Part shown: positions 21,469 through 31,730 of the stretch, piece by piece
Numbering within the stretch: position 1 is the stretch's first letter
Layout: each line of letters opens with the position of its first letter
NCBI GenBank assembly: GCA_037953745.1
Contig: JBAKBP010003143.1
Location: 95,693 to 159,692 of the forward strand
Origin: Lithodes maja
Lineage: Eukaryota; Arthropoda; Malacostraca; Decapoda; Lithodidae
Length of the DNA stretch: 64,000 bases
Reading direction: 5' to 3'
Program-made: the position numbers and the translations under genes
The notes under the pieces: generated by a model
What the model was told of the DNA's origin: nothing
Database searches by the model: none
Seen by the model: the letters and a program-made list of their open reading frames with translations, nothing else

Positions 21469-21707
21469 GTGTTTGGATGCAGTGTTGTCCATCTCGTCCA
21501 ACGTAACCAGTGGGCGTGGTATCTTTGACACCAACATCGAGCAGCGCCCCAAGACCCGTAAGGCCAAGGTTGGTGCAGAACCCGGCAGTGACATCCTGGC
21601 ATCCTACATTCTGGCCCGGCGCTGGCAGAGACTGAACACACGCTACGAGGCTCGGGCCTTCATTCAAGACCACAACCTTAGTGAACGGGCTCTCAACTTC
21701 TGTAAAA
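21469..21707 (+). CDS. Candidate host exon, unknown protein
   Basis: A 239-bp segment with GC-rich third positions stands out from its AT-rich flanks. It is preceded by TTTTCAG and followed by GTGAGG, so both splice sites fit. The frame begins with the last base of a split codon and ends with the first base of another, giving 79 full codons (CLDAVLSISSNVTSGRG ... IQDHNLSERALNFCK). The protein piece looks helical in its second half (ASYILARRWQRLNTRYEARA). I do not recognise the gene. No neighbouring exon is visible, as expected if introns are long and filled with transposons. It could also be a processed fragment, but the paired splice sites argue against that. Confidence 0.6.
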
Positions 21708-21841
21708 GTGAGGTTATTTCTTTGGGTGCTATGCTAATTGCTAGTTCGATATATATTATAGCATACCGGTACTGTACAATAGTAAGTATTTTTCTTTTTT
21801 CCACCTAAATTGAACCCCTAGTAGCTGATTTCTTTATACTT

Positions 21842-21910
21842 AATGGAAAATTATAAAACTACTACCGGTATGTGTCTGCATAATGGAAAATTATAAAACT
21901 ACTACGTCTC
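21842..21910. repeat. Short direct duplication
   Basis: AATGGAAAATTATAAAACTA occurs twice with a period of about 45 bases. Confidence 0.7.
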
Positions 21911-21974
21911 TGCATCATATACACTATATCCCTAAGTTTCCATAACTAAACATATTTCGCTACTAAATCTTCAT

Positions 21975-22556
21975 AAAGATATATGAGGATTCACGAACTG
22001 CAGTGAGTGTGAAAGGTGTACTGAGTGAGGAGTTCACAGTCCGTGTTGGAGTTCATCAGGGTTCAGTGTTAAGCTCCCTCCTCTTTTTTATGGTCCTGGA
22101 CGCACTGTCTAGAGATTTTAGATCCGGACTCTCGTGGGAACTGTTTTATGCAGACGATTTAGTCCTAATAGCTGACAATGTGCAAGATGCTAAGGCCAAA
22201 TTCAGAAGATGGAGAGAGGGCATGGCGAGCAAGGGTTTAAGAGTCAATATTAACAAAACCAAGGTTATGCATTGTAGATTGAGACGAGGCAATATGGAAA
22301 AGGGCGCATACCCATATGCAGTGTGTAGAAAGGGTGTGGGCGCTAACTTGATTCGGTGTAGCATCTGCCGATGTTGGGTGCACCATGGGAGTAAGCGCTG
22401 TAGTAGAATAAATGGACCCCTGCTGAAGGATAAGTCAGAAATTGAGAAATTTGAGTGCGTAGAATGCAAAGGCGAGCTTGTGTTAAATGATGATCCTGTG
22501 GCTGTGAATTTTGGAAATGAGTCATTGGAGCTGATGGACAAGTTTTGTTGCATATC
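21975..22556 (+). pseudogene. RTE-like LINE fragment with PHD-like insert
   Basis: The frame carries GVHQGSVLS, FYADDLVLIAD (the RT active site), GLRVNINKTKVM and then a Cys/His cluster (AVCRKG, CSIC, WVHH, RCSRI, CVECKGEL). It matches the longer copy at 56604-58006. The first Cys of the finger is Tyr here. Both ends are truncated; the DIRS copy D end at 22583 follows closely. Confidence 0.75.
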
Positions 22557-22582
22557 AATGTTATTTGTACTTATTCAACATT

Positions 22583-23400
22583 ATAGGTTTGACTCCTGCA
22601 AGGAGATAAAGAAAACCTAGTATTTAGTAGTGGCCCCGTAATCATTGACGAACATGCCTATTACATAAGGCACCCTCTTCAAACACTCATCCGCCGTAGT
22701 TTGAATCTACCGCGCAGAGCATTTAAAATTTGAGGAGCCTTCATCATGAGCGCACGCGACCTCACTCATGGCTTCAGTCATTATGAATTGGGTTCTCACT
22801 ACGAAAAACTTCGTAAAAACTAAAAACAAAAAGAAAATAAGAATAACTATTCAATAAGCTTTCCATCATATTGTGGATGTACTTATGTGGATCTTTGACC
22901 AGACACTACTGCAGGCGTCATTCTTCCTTCACTGACATATCAAGTAAACCAAAATCCTTAATACATCAACGAATGGGAAGGGGATGGTCGGGAGGGCCCC
23001 AGTCGTCAATGATTATGGGGCCACTACTAAATATTAGGTTTTCTTTATCTCCTTGCAGGAGTCAAACCTATAATTTATTAGTGGCCCCTCCATCATTGAC
23101 GAACATGCCTGATATCTAAGACTGGAGGGGGACATTTGTAATCATATCATAACTCTAGTAAAAGCAGATAATCAAACAACCACATAGTATTCTTACTTTT
23201 GTAAAAAGGTATATTCGGGTGCATAAACTTTATACAGCCTAAATCTTCAAAAAGGGGTACAAGCAGGAGTGTGCTTCAAAGAAGCCTGCTTGAAAAAGGG
23301 TTAACTCTGAGACTCTGTACACAGATCTGCTAGTTAAGAAGGCACCCCACTTAAAGTAAGTGGTGAAAACTAAAAACTTATAAGTTTACATGTGCACATA
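22583..23400 (-). mobile_element. DIRS copy D, 3' end (right terminal repeat, ICR, 3' UTR)
   Basis: The right terminal repeat is 22583-22930 and the ICR is 23003-23109. The rest is 3' UTR of a subtype closer to copy C. The UTR stops at GTGCACATA (23400), where copy B is inserted. It continues at 36350 with AACCCC, restoring the order seen in copy C. Confidence 0.85.
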
Positions 23401-23823
23401 TTATAGGTTTGACTCCTGTAAGGAGATAAAGAAAACCTAATATTTAGTAGTGGCCCCGTAATCATTGACGAACATGCCTATTACATAAGGCATCCTCTTC
23501 AAACACTAATCCGCCGTAGTTTGAATCTACCGCGCAGAGCATTTAAAAAACTGAGAGCCTTCATCATGAGCGCACGCGACCTCACTCATGGCTTCAGTCA
23601 TTATGAATTGGGTTCTCACTACGAAAAAACTTCGTAAAAAATAAAAACAAAAAGAAAATAAGAATAACTATCTAATAAGCTTTCCATCATATCGTGGATG
23701 TACTTGTGTGGATCTCTGACCAGACGCTGATTCAGGCGTCATTCCTCCTTCACTGACATATCAAGTAAACCAAAATCCTCAATACATCAACGAATGGGAA
23801 GGGGACGGTCGGGAGGGCCCCAG

Positions 23824-23930
23824 TCGTCAATGATTACGGGGCCACTACTAAATATTAGGTTTTCTTTATCTCCTTAGAGGAGTCAAACCTATAATTTATT
23901 AGTGGCCCCTCCATAATTGACGAACATGCC
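23824..23930 (-). repeat. DIRS ICR, copy B
   Basis: The layout equals that of 11075-11181, inverted: the complement of the right end is followed by the complement of the left end. Confidence 0.85.
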
Positions 23931-24412
23931 TGATTTCTAAGACTGGAGGGGGACATTCGTAATCATATCATAACTCTAGAAAAGTAGATAATAAAAACAA
24001 CCACATAGTATTCTTACTCTTGAAAAATATATTTACTCATTGGCGTAGGCTGAAAATATACAAGAAAAAGGGGTTCAGGCAGGTGTGTGCTTCAAAGAAG
24101 CCTGCCTGACAAAAAATGGGTAACCCTAAAGATTCTGAACACAGATCTGTAGTTACAAAGGCACCCCACTCGACGAGTGGTGACAAAAATAACAAGTTAT
24201 AAGTTTATATGTGCACATCATAAACCCCAACATAATCGTGGAGATAAATTGCAAAGGATCTCCACTGATTCTAAAATTAAATTGCTTTCGCAGCTAAAAC
24301 TACTATAACAACCCCGTTGTTTTGTACTAACATTGTACTAGCACAATTTCTCTCTGAGAAATTTTCATATCACATTAACCTTACATTGTATCACAGCTCT
24401 CATACTCCGGCG

Positions 24413-24505
24413 GGGTCTAGGGTGTCCTATGTCAACTGACTGCACCCCCCCCCCCACCCCCCCTTGTGAAAATAAACAAAAGTGACTGTAGGGCCACCTA
24501 GACCC
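24413..24505 (-). other. G-tract hairpin after YR, copy B
   Basis: GGGTCTAGG (24413-24421) and CCTAGACCC (24497-24505) flank a C-run on the plus strand, which is a G-run in the element. An A interrupts the run once. Confidence 0.75.
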
Positions 24506-26946
24506 TCTGCCTTAAAGCTATACATGGTAAGGAAGGTTTGTCTAGAGCAACTGACAAGTATCTAGACAAAAACGTATGATTAGACGCCCACAATTGAGTG
24601 GACGCGATATCTTCCACTGAAAAGTTTTTCAGGAAACGTAAAGAGGCTGCCCATTTGCGTAAATCGTGGGCCCTACCCACCACGCCGGGATTACTCTCTT
24701 TAATGACTTCGACCAGAAGAGAGGCTAATCGCCGTTTAAGTAAGCGTTTACCCGTACTTGCTACCCATAAAGCACCTTGGGGGTTTAAAGGAGCTACTCT
24801 CAAATATTTGGTTAGAGCTTGCACTGGACATAGATTATGATGCACCTTTCCCCTTTTTAATGCTGGCACCGTGAACTCAGAAAACACGTGTGCACTGTGC
24901 TCATTCTTGGCTACAAAACCTGGGGAAGGTGCAATGTAAATACATTCGTTAAGTCTACCAAACCTCAGGCAATTAGGTGTGTTGCTCATCGCCGCCAGCT
25001 CAGACACTCTGTTCCCGGTGGCCAAAGCCATAAGGAAAACCGCCTTTTTTAAGAGTAAAGCAAAGTCTGCAGTATTTTGGTACAGACGAGAGTGAAGTAA
25101 AGACAAAGCTTTGTCGAGAGACCAAGTAGGCATAAGCTGACGGGGAGGTGGGCGAAGTTTAAAACAAGCTCTCATAAAACCTGTTTCCTCCGCCACCGGT
25201 ATGGAAAGACCTGTAAGGTCTAAAAAGGGCACTCTAATCGCAGTTAAGTGATTTTTTAATGTTACCACCGATAAATGTTTCTGCTCAAACAGATAATTCA
25301 AATAATTGAAAACTAAAGCCACTGACGGTACATTCTGTTCCGTTCTGATAATCCAGGAAGTAAAGGCTTGCCAATGTGAGTGATACTGACGTTTCGTAGA
25401 CTGAGTATATTGATTGATTAATTTATTGGTCACATCTCTACCGTATGGTGCCAGCCACTTGGCCTCCTGAATGTCCATAATGCAAAAGTCAGCGAGGTCG
25501 CTAGGTTGCCAATCGTGTCTAAGTGGAAATACCCGACCGGGAGCGATACCGGGTCCGGGCACCACGTTTTCAATTGCTGGTACCACAACTGCGCCGGCCA
25601 CAGGGGCACGATTAGCGAGACTAAGCCTCGATAATCTCGTAGTTTGTTCACTACGTGGCACATTAGTGACGCATCTGGCGGCGGAAACAGATAGATGGAG
25701 CTCCATCTGTTCCAGTCTGTCACTAAGGCGTCTGGCCCCCCTGCCTGCGTTATCGCCCGGCGGGTGAGGTATAGAGGGAGTTTGTGAGTCTCCTCGGATG
25801 CAAAAAGATCCACTTGTGGATGGGAGAGCTCTGCAATCATTAGGTTGAAAATGGGTTGCTTGAGCTCCCCTTCTACTGTCGTGCTCTGTCTCCGGGACAG
25901 AGCGTCTGCCCAGATGTTCGCTACGCCTGGGAGATAAGATGCGTGAAGGTAAATTTCTAGTCTGTTGGCTAGAGTAAAAATCTCTTCCGACACGTTTAGC
26001 AACCCCCTTGACCTCGTTGATCCTTGCTTCTGAATACAGTGAACCGCATTCAGATTGTCCATTCTGAAGGCCACCGACTTGCCCCGTAATGCCGGGCCGT
26101 GAGCCTGAAGGAAATACAAGGGGACTAGTAATTCTTTGACATTGATGTGAGAGATTTCTAAGTGGGACCAAAGCCCCTGACCCTGGTGCCCCTGATTTGA
26201 TTGAAATCCCCAACCTATTGTGCCTGACGCATCCGTGTCTATCCATACCATTGGTGGAGGAGAAGTCCATGACATTATTGAGTGCAACGTTTCCCTCTTT
26301 GCCCAGACCGCTAGCAAGGTGTGGATTAATTTCGGGATGGGCCATAATTTTCCCGCCGGTAAGAGCGGGAAATATTTGTTGCCTTCCAATATTAATCGTT
26401 TTACTTTCAACCGGCCCAACTTGACAGTTAGTTGAATCCAGTTGAGAGAGCCGACCAGAGACTCCCAGACCCTTCGCGTCATAGTCAGACTGTGAAGAAA
26501 CATGAACAGTTTCCTGCGAAACCTGTTGCGATTGTCCACACTCTGACTCAGAGTGAGAGCGGCCGTGTCCCAGACCAGCCCTATCCACTGAATTACTCGT
26601 GAGGGAACAAGGTTTGACTTTACCAGATTTACCTTGAAGCCTAGAGTTTTGACATGATTTAAAATGATATTGACATGTTTTATGCATAAATGTTGTGTCT
26701 CTGCCACCACCAGCCAGTCGTCCAGATACCACAACACTCTGATCCCCTGTTTTAACAATGGCATCAGGGCTTGCCGGACTAATTTCGTGAATAATCGAGG
26801 TGCTAGGTTCAAACCGAACGGCATCCTTTGAAAAACAAAATTTTGGTGCCTGATCCGGAAGGCCAAAAACCTTTGAAATCTTTTGTTGACCGATACGTGC
26901 CAATAGGCGTCTGTCAGGTCTAGTGAACACATCCAAACCTCCCGGC
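24498..26946 (-). CDS. DIRS tyrosine recombinase, copy B (frame open through RT region)
   Basis: The recombinase proper covers the last 330 or so codons: NQYTQSTKRQYHSHW, a core-binding region, TGNRVSELAAM (catalytic Arg), AHDLRKWAASL (His, Arg), LWASNHTFLSRYLS (second His/Trp site and Tyr) and the end DKPSLPCIALRQRV. It is the least damaged YR in the window. The frame stays open upstream to about 26946 across the RT-RNase H region. Beyond that point a one-base insertion joins it to the N-terminal RT frame up to 27356, giving an artificial 952-codon frame. I therefore do not treat the 27356 start as real. Confidence 0.85.
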
Positions 26947-27356
26947 GGAAGTGTTAGCCTGATTTGGTGTACTGTTAACATTCTGAAAGATTCGTTGTGA
27001 ATATGAAGGTTCAGGTAAGACAGGTCTACGACCGGCCTCATCTGAACACTGTCCCTTTTGGGAACCAAAAATAGTTTGGACGTGAATACAGGGTAATTTG
27101 GGGGGACCGGGATGATGACATTCTTGGCAATCATTTCCTGGACCAGTGACTCCACCTCTAAAGAAACAAAATTCGCCGTTGTCGGCTGACGTAAGCGAGG
27201 TCGCCGGAGCCACTGCCAAGTGATGCCTTTGCGTGCCACCATCCGTGCCCAAGTGTTTAATGGCCATGCTTGGTGACACGTTCGGAACGACCCAGTTAGC
27301 AGACAAGGGTTCGCCGGCTGTACTACCCTCGGGTCCTCCGGCCTTAAGGTTGGCAC
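25430..27356 (-). pseudogene. DIRS RT-RNase H-MT-like, copy B, frameshifted
   Basis: The N-terminal part (27356 to about 26945) carries FLVPKRD and VVDLSYLN. An additional T in GGAGGTTTGGATG, where copies A and C have GGAGGTTGGATG or an equivalent, shifts the frame. The remaining RT with YLDD, the RNase H (WIDTDASG) and the MT-like end continue in the next frame from 26932 to 25430. Confidence 0.85.
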
Positions 27357-28074
27357 CGGGAGTGAGAGAGACTTTAGTTTTTTGATGGTGGGGTTGGTGG
27401 TGCTGGACGCTTTGCCGGCTGGCTGGTGTTGGCCGACGACTGGCCCTGGCCTGGCTTATGCTGGCCGCGTCCTCTCTGACCTGAAAACCTACTCTGTCTA
27501 TGCCTGTACTGACCTTGGGGGGAGTGGGAAGACTTAGGCGGAAGAAAGGGTTTAGATCCCCCTGGCTGAGCTTTAGTAGTTGGCCTGGGTTTGGGGAAGG
27601 TAAATGTAAGTTTCTTAGAAGGGGTGGAACTGTGCTTAACCCTCCAGCCCCGGGGGCTATAGCTTACGACTGTACTGCTGTACCGGGGGTTTTGAGGATT
27701 TTTGGCCTATGTTAACTACTCTGTAAATGAATGAATATTGCATGTAATGTTGTGAATAAAAAAAAATAATGTTCCACAAACCTTCCTCTGTCGAATGGCG
27801 TTGAGTAGAGGTCTCTAGCCCCTCTGGTTGCATAATGGTGAGCGCGGGAAGACGAGTGCTTTTTTATGCGGGAATTTCCTCCCGCGTCCGAAAGCGTCGG
27901 CCCGCCCTGGCTACGACGCACCTAGCCGCTCGCCGCGCCAAAGTATTTATCTCCCTTAGACGATTTTAGTGTTTGATATTGAGAATGTGATGTTTATTTG
28001 ATATTTTCTAGTTATTTTGAGGCCAATTATATAAAATATGTTTATTAGGGTATCAATTTCACTGATATTGGTAA

Positions 28075-28560
28075 TTTTCACTCGATACCGTACATTTTAT
28101 TAGTAATTGAGGTATGTTATTGTTGTATTAGGCACTGATTATTCGTTATCACAGGTGTTTATTATACTTTGGCCATCAAATATTAGGTCTTGTGTCACTT
28201 TCACTTTGACAAATATGCTTTAGAGAGTGTCACTGTCACTGATAATGCTCATTTTCACTCGATACCGTACATTTTATTAGTAATTGAGGTAGGTTATTGT
28301 TGTATTAGGCACTGATTATTCGTTATCACAGGTGTTTATTATACTTTGGCCATCAAATCTTAGGTCTTGTGTCACTTTCACTTTGACAAATATGCTTTAG
28401 AGAGTGTCACTGTCACTGATAATGCTCATTTTCACTCGATACCGTACATTTTATTAGTAATTGAGGTAGGTTATTGTTGTATTAGGCACTGATTATTCGT
28501 TATCACAGGTGTTTATTATACTTTGGCCATCAAATCTTAGGTCTTGTGTCACTTTCACTT
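28075..28560. repeat. Tandem repeat of about 177 bp, three units (PB3)
   Basis: The TAATTGAGGTA.GTTATTG word recurs near 28100, 28279 and 28457, at the same place as in PB2. Confidence 0.85.
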
Positions 28561-28829
28561 AGTTATATGATTTGTAAACGTTTTATATACAATTTATTGT
28601 GTCTTTTTTCACTGATTTATATATTTCTATAGGTTCTAATCATATGAATGTCACTTGGTATATACATATGTGTCACTTTCACATATTATTATGGTGGAAT
28701 TGTATTTGTATCAATTTTCTCATAATACTTGACTTTTTTATTATAATACATTGGTTTTCTTCCACTTTTTGCCTATATATAATTATAGTGTACATATTGT
28801 CATTTTATTTGGCAATTTCAGTATGATTA

Positions 28830-31730
28830 TTAGAACTCCTGCTTGGTGTGGTAAGCAGCGAAGCACCCTACAGCACAGAGTGCCACCTTGCACTCCACAC
28901 ACTCCGTGGTTGACTTTTTACCTGGGTGCGGCCTCACCCTGCTGTGGTAGCAGACATGGCACCGCTTCTGATTTGTTCTTCCTGCTGCATTCTGAGGAAA
29001 GAAACCAAGCTGGTGCCTAAGCAGGTATGGAGCAGACTGCAAGCGGTCGATAACGGCGGGCCCAGGATGTGCCACTGCCCTCTGTGGCGTAGCATACTTC
29101 TCCAGGAGCCCCGTCAACACCTGCTTTTGGAACCTCCGCAGGCTATTGAACTTCAGGGGTGGGTTCTCATTCCGAAGCCTGTATATATTATAGGCATTCA
29201 GAACTGACATGTCCACCATATGCAGAAAGAACTTTTTGTACCATCTGCACGAGGTACGCAGGCAGTCAATGAAGCCTATCTGCATGTCGGACTTGTCCAC
29301 CAGCCTCATGTTGACGTTGTAGTCCAGGACAGCATCGGGCTTGGTCACCCTGGCCTGGGTGCGGCGATCCACCTTGCCAGTCTCCACCATTTCCCCCTTG
29401 TGGATGGTGGTCAGGAGGTTGACCTTCCGCTGGTCGTGCCAGTGGATAGCCAGAATGGGCCCCGACTTCTTCTTGAAGACATCACCTTTTTTGGTCTTTG
29501 CAGGGAAAGTTGGCATGCCCTTCCTTTTCCCTCGTACTGTGCCTACAGTCCCCGTCTTGCGCTCATGCAGGTACTGTGAGAGAGTGGGGGACGTGTAATA
29601 GTTGTCCGTGTAGAGGACGTGATTCTTATGGAAGTAGCGGTCCATCATGGCTTGCACCACTGCTCCGCCAAAGCCAATGAGGGGGTCCACAAGCACGTCC
29701 CCTTCCTTCCCGCTGTAGACCAGGAAGTCCAGGACATAGCCAGTTTGGCAGTCGCACAGCACAAAGAATTTTATGCCAAAGCGATGTCTTTTTGAGGGGA
29801 TGTACTGCCGGAAGCTGAGTTTTCCCCGGAACAGCACAAGAGACTCGTCAATGACGACCTTGCGGAAGGGCTTGAAGTAGGAGGTGAAGCGTTCTCGCAT
29901 CATCTCATACAACGTCCTAATCTTCCACAGCTTGTCTGGGCGGTGGACGTCGGTGTTGGTGACAAGATGGAGCGCTGCGAGGATATCAAGGTACCGGTCA
30001 CGAGCCATATATTTCCCGAAGGCAGGGGTTGAAATCAGATCATTGGTGATCCAATAGTCAGGCAACCTATGCTTCCTGACATGAGGCATTAGCATGGTGA
30101 GTGCCAGGAACACCATGAATTCTTTATGAGTCACTGGGGTCCACTTCCTCATATGGCCCTTGGTCACCTTGCCCAAAAAGTGTACCTGGAATTGGTGCTG
30201 CTTGTTTGTCTCTTTGACAACATAGCCTACCACCTCTTCATCAAAGAATGCCTCAAATAGTTCGTGTGGTGGAGCATTGGGGCCTGCAGGAAAATTGGGG
30301 GTAATGCCTGAACCCTCCAGTGCCTCATCAAAAGCTGGCACATCAGGGTTGTATACATCCCCATCAACTATGTCTTGCCACTGAAAAACGTAGAATGGGT
30401 CTTGTCTACGCTGACGAGGAGCTCCAACTGGTGGCCCAGCACGCCCACGGCCAACTCGGGAGGCGCGCGCCCTAGGGCGGCGGCGAGGGCGTCGGCCAGG
30501 GCGGCGGCCAGGGCGGCGGGCAGAAAGACGGGCAGCACGAAGCCGGGCCAAGCGGGTGGGTCGAGGGTCGTCGATGTCCATATATTCATCGTCAGAGTGG
30601 TCATCTTGCCCTGACGGTGGACCTATGTAATCATGGCCAGAGTCTTCAGAGAGGTGCCCTTCATCATCAGTGTCGCCCACATAATCTGGCGGGGAACCAG
30701 TGATGCGTGGGCGGCGTGCGGGTGGGCGAGGTGGGGAAGGAGTGGCAGGTGAGGCTGTGTCCTCCCGAGGTCCCGGGCTCCTTGGCCTGCGACGAGTCAC
30801 AGAAAGCAATGATTCACTTTCACTAGGCCCAGGTATTGGTGATGCGAGCTCAAATACTTCTGCAGGAAGACATGTTGAAGGCGGGAGAGGTGGGGAGGAC
30901 CGTGGGGAAAGTTGCGGGGACGTATGGCTGGGGCCGGCCGGGGTGGACGCCGCCGCGGGAGCCTCGAACAAAACTCTCTTACTTTTCTTAGTTTTCTTAG
31001 TATATTTTCTACCTTTCCCCTTTTCGGCAAGAGTATGTCTCCTGTCGGGGGACCTAGGAGGCAAATAGGACGAAAGTGGGGGGTCCTCAACCCTTGGCAA
31101 TGGTGGGGGTGGTGGGGAAGAATGCGGGGCATCCGGGTCATCTTGGGTGGCGTGGGTAGATAAGGGAGACAATGGCGGTCGAGAAGGGTCACCACGCTGA
31201 CCCTCACTCACAGCCTCATCCTCACCAAGTATTTTAGCTTGTTCCCTAGCTGCCGCGGCCGCCTTTTCAAGTATTTTTAGCTTGTAGAAATGTAGCTTGA
31301 AAGGCGATTTACCTGGGGAAGGGCTTGGAGTCGTGTCACTTATGCGAAATTTGGTGAGTGACCTTGAACTCTCCCACTCACTCACTCTCGCAAGTTCACT
31401 TTCTTTAGGTAAACCAGCTTCCTCAACAACTGGTACATCACCTTCATCACTCTCATCACTGTCAAATTCTCTCGCAAATCCCAGGAATTGTTCTTTATCA
31501 CTCTCATGGCCATAATCACTCGACTTATAATTACTCGAGTGGTCACTCACTTCTTCATCAATCTTATGCTTGGCATCAGCTTTCTCATAAAGTCTCAAAG
31601 TCGTCTCAATACCTCCGGGAGATAACACATTTAGGCGATGGCGTCGGGGTAAGGCACGACGCACTAGCAAGGGCGTCGTAGGAAGCCCGATGTCGGACAC
31701 GGCGGAATCACTATTTGGTGTACTGTCCAT
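28830..31730 (-). CDS. piggyBac-family transposase, 966 aa, intact (PB3)
   Basis: Start ATG 31730 (MDSTPNS) aligns with the starts in PB1 and PB2. Residues 1-400 or so are disordered, with acidic, Ser-rich and Pro-rich tracts, and a basic stretch (RRPGRRPGRRPRRRPRAR). The catalytic domain begins near QWQDI. The aspartates are D628 (VIDESLVLF), D709 (YTDNYYTS) and D812 (LVDKSDMQ). The spacings of 81 and 103 residues are close to those of the Trichoplusia piggyBac triad (D268, D346, D447). The C-terminus is a cysteine-rich zinc domain (CHVC, CVEC, CAVGC, AAYH) of the kind that binds terminal repeats. The N-terminal extension is much longer than in the insect enzyme. It would cut and paste at TTAA, and could also mobilise the shorter TTAA elements nearby. 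Confidence 0.92.
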   Translation of the reverse strand: MDSTPNSDSAVSDIGLPTTPLLVRRALPRRHRLNVLSPGGIETTLRLYEKADAKHKIDEEVSDHSSNYKSSDYGHESDKEQFLGFAREFDSDESDEGDVPVVEEAGLPKESELARVSEWESSRSLTKFRISDTTPSPSPGKSPFKLHFYKLKILEKAAAAAREQAKILGEDEAVSEGQRGDPSRPPLSPLSTHATQDDPDAPHSSPPPPPLPRVEDPPLSSYLPPRSPDRRHTLAEKGKGRKYTKKTKKSKRVLFEAPAAASTPAGPSHTSPQLSPRSSPPLPPSTCLPAEVFELASPIPGPSESESLLSVTRRRPRSPGPREDTASPATPSPPRPPARRPRITGSPPDYVGDTDDEGHLSEDSGHDYIGPPSGQDDHSDDEYMDIDDPRPTRLARLRAARLSARRPGRRPGRRPRRRPRARASRVGRGRAGPPVGAPRQRRQDPFYVFQWQDIVDGDVYNPDVPAFDEALEGSGITPNFPAGPNAPPHELFEAFFDEEVVGYVVKETNKQHQFQVHFLGKVTKGHMRKWTPVTHKEFMVFLALTMLMPHVRKHRLPDYWITNDLISTPAFGKYMARDRYLDILAALHLVTNTDVHRPDKLWKIRTLYEMMRERFTSYFKPFRKVVIDESLVLFRGKLSFRQYIPSKRHRFGIKFFVLCDCQTGYVLDFLVYSGKEGDVLVDPLIGFGGAVVQAMMDRYFHKNHVLYTDNYYTSPTLSQYLHERKTGTVGTVRGKRKGMPTFPAKTKKGDVFKKKSGPILAIHWHDQRKVNLLTTIHKGEMVETGKVDRRTQARVTKPDAVLDYNVNMRLVDKSDMQIGFIDCLRTSCRWYKKFFLHMVDMSVLNAYNIYRLRNENPPLKFNSLRRFQKQVLTGLLEKYATPQRAVAHPGPAVIDRLQSAPYLLRHQLGFFPQNAAGRTNQKRCHVCYHSRVRPHPGKKSTTECVECKVALCAVGCFAAYHTKQEF

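Noticed and set aside
24498..27356. A natural RT-recombinase fusion
   Set aside because: One inserted T relative to copies A and C explains the fusion.
27374..27715. Plus-strand frame beginning MPVLTLGG
   Set aside because: It is the antisense of the gag C-terminus and also exists at the same place in copy A.
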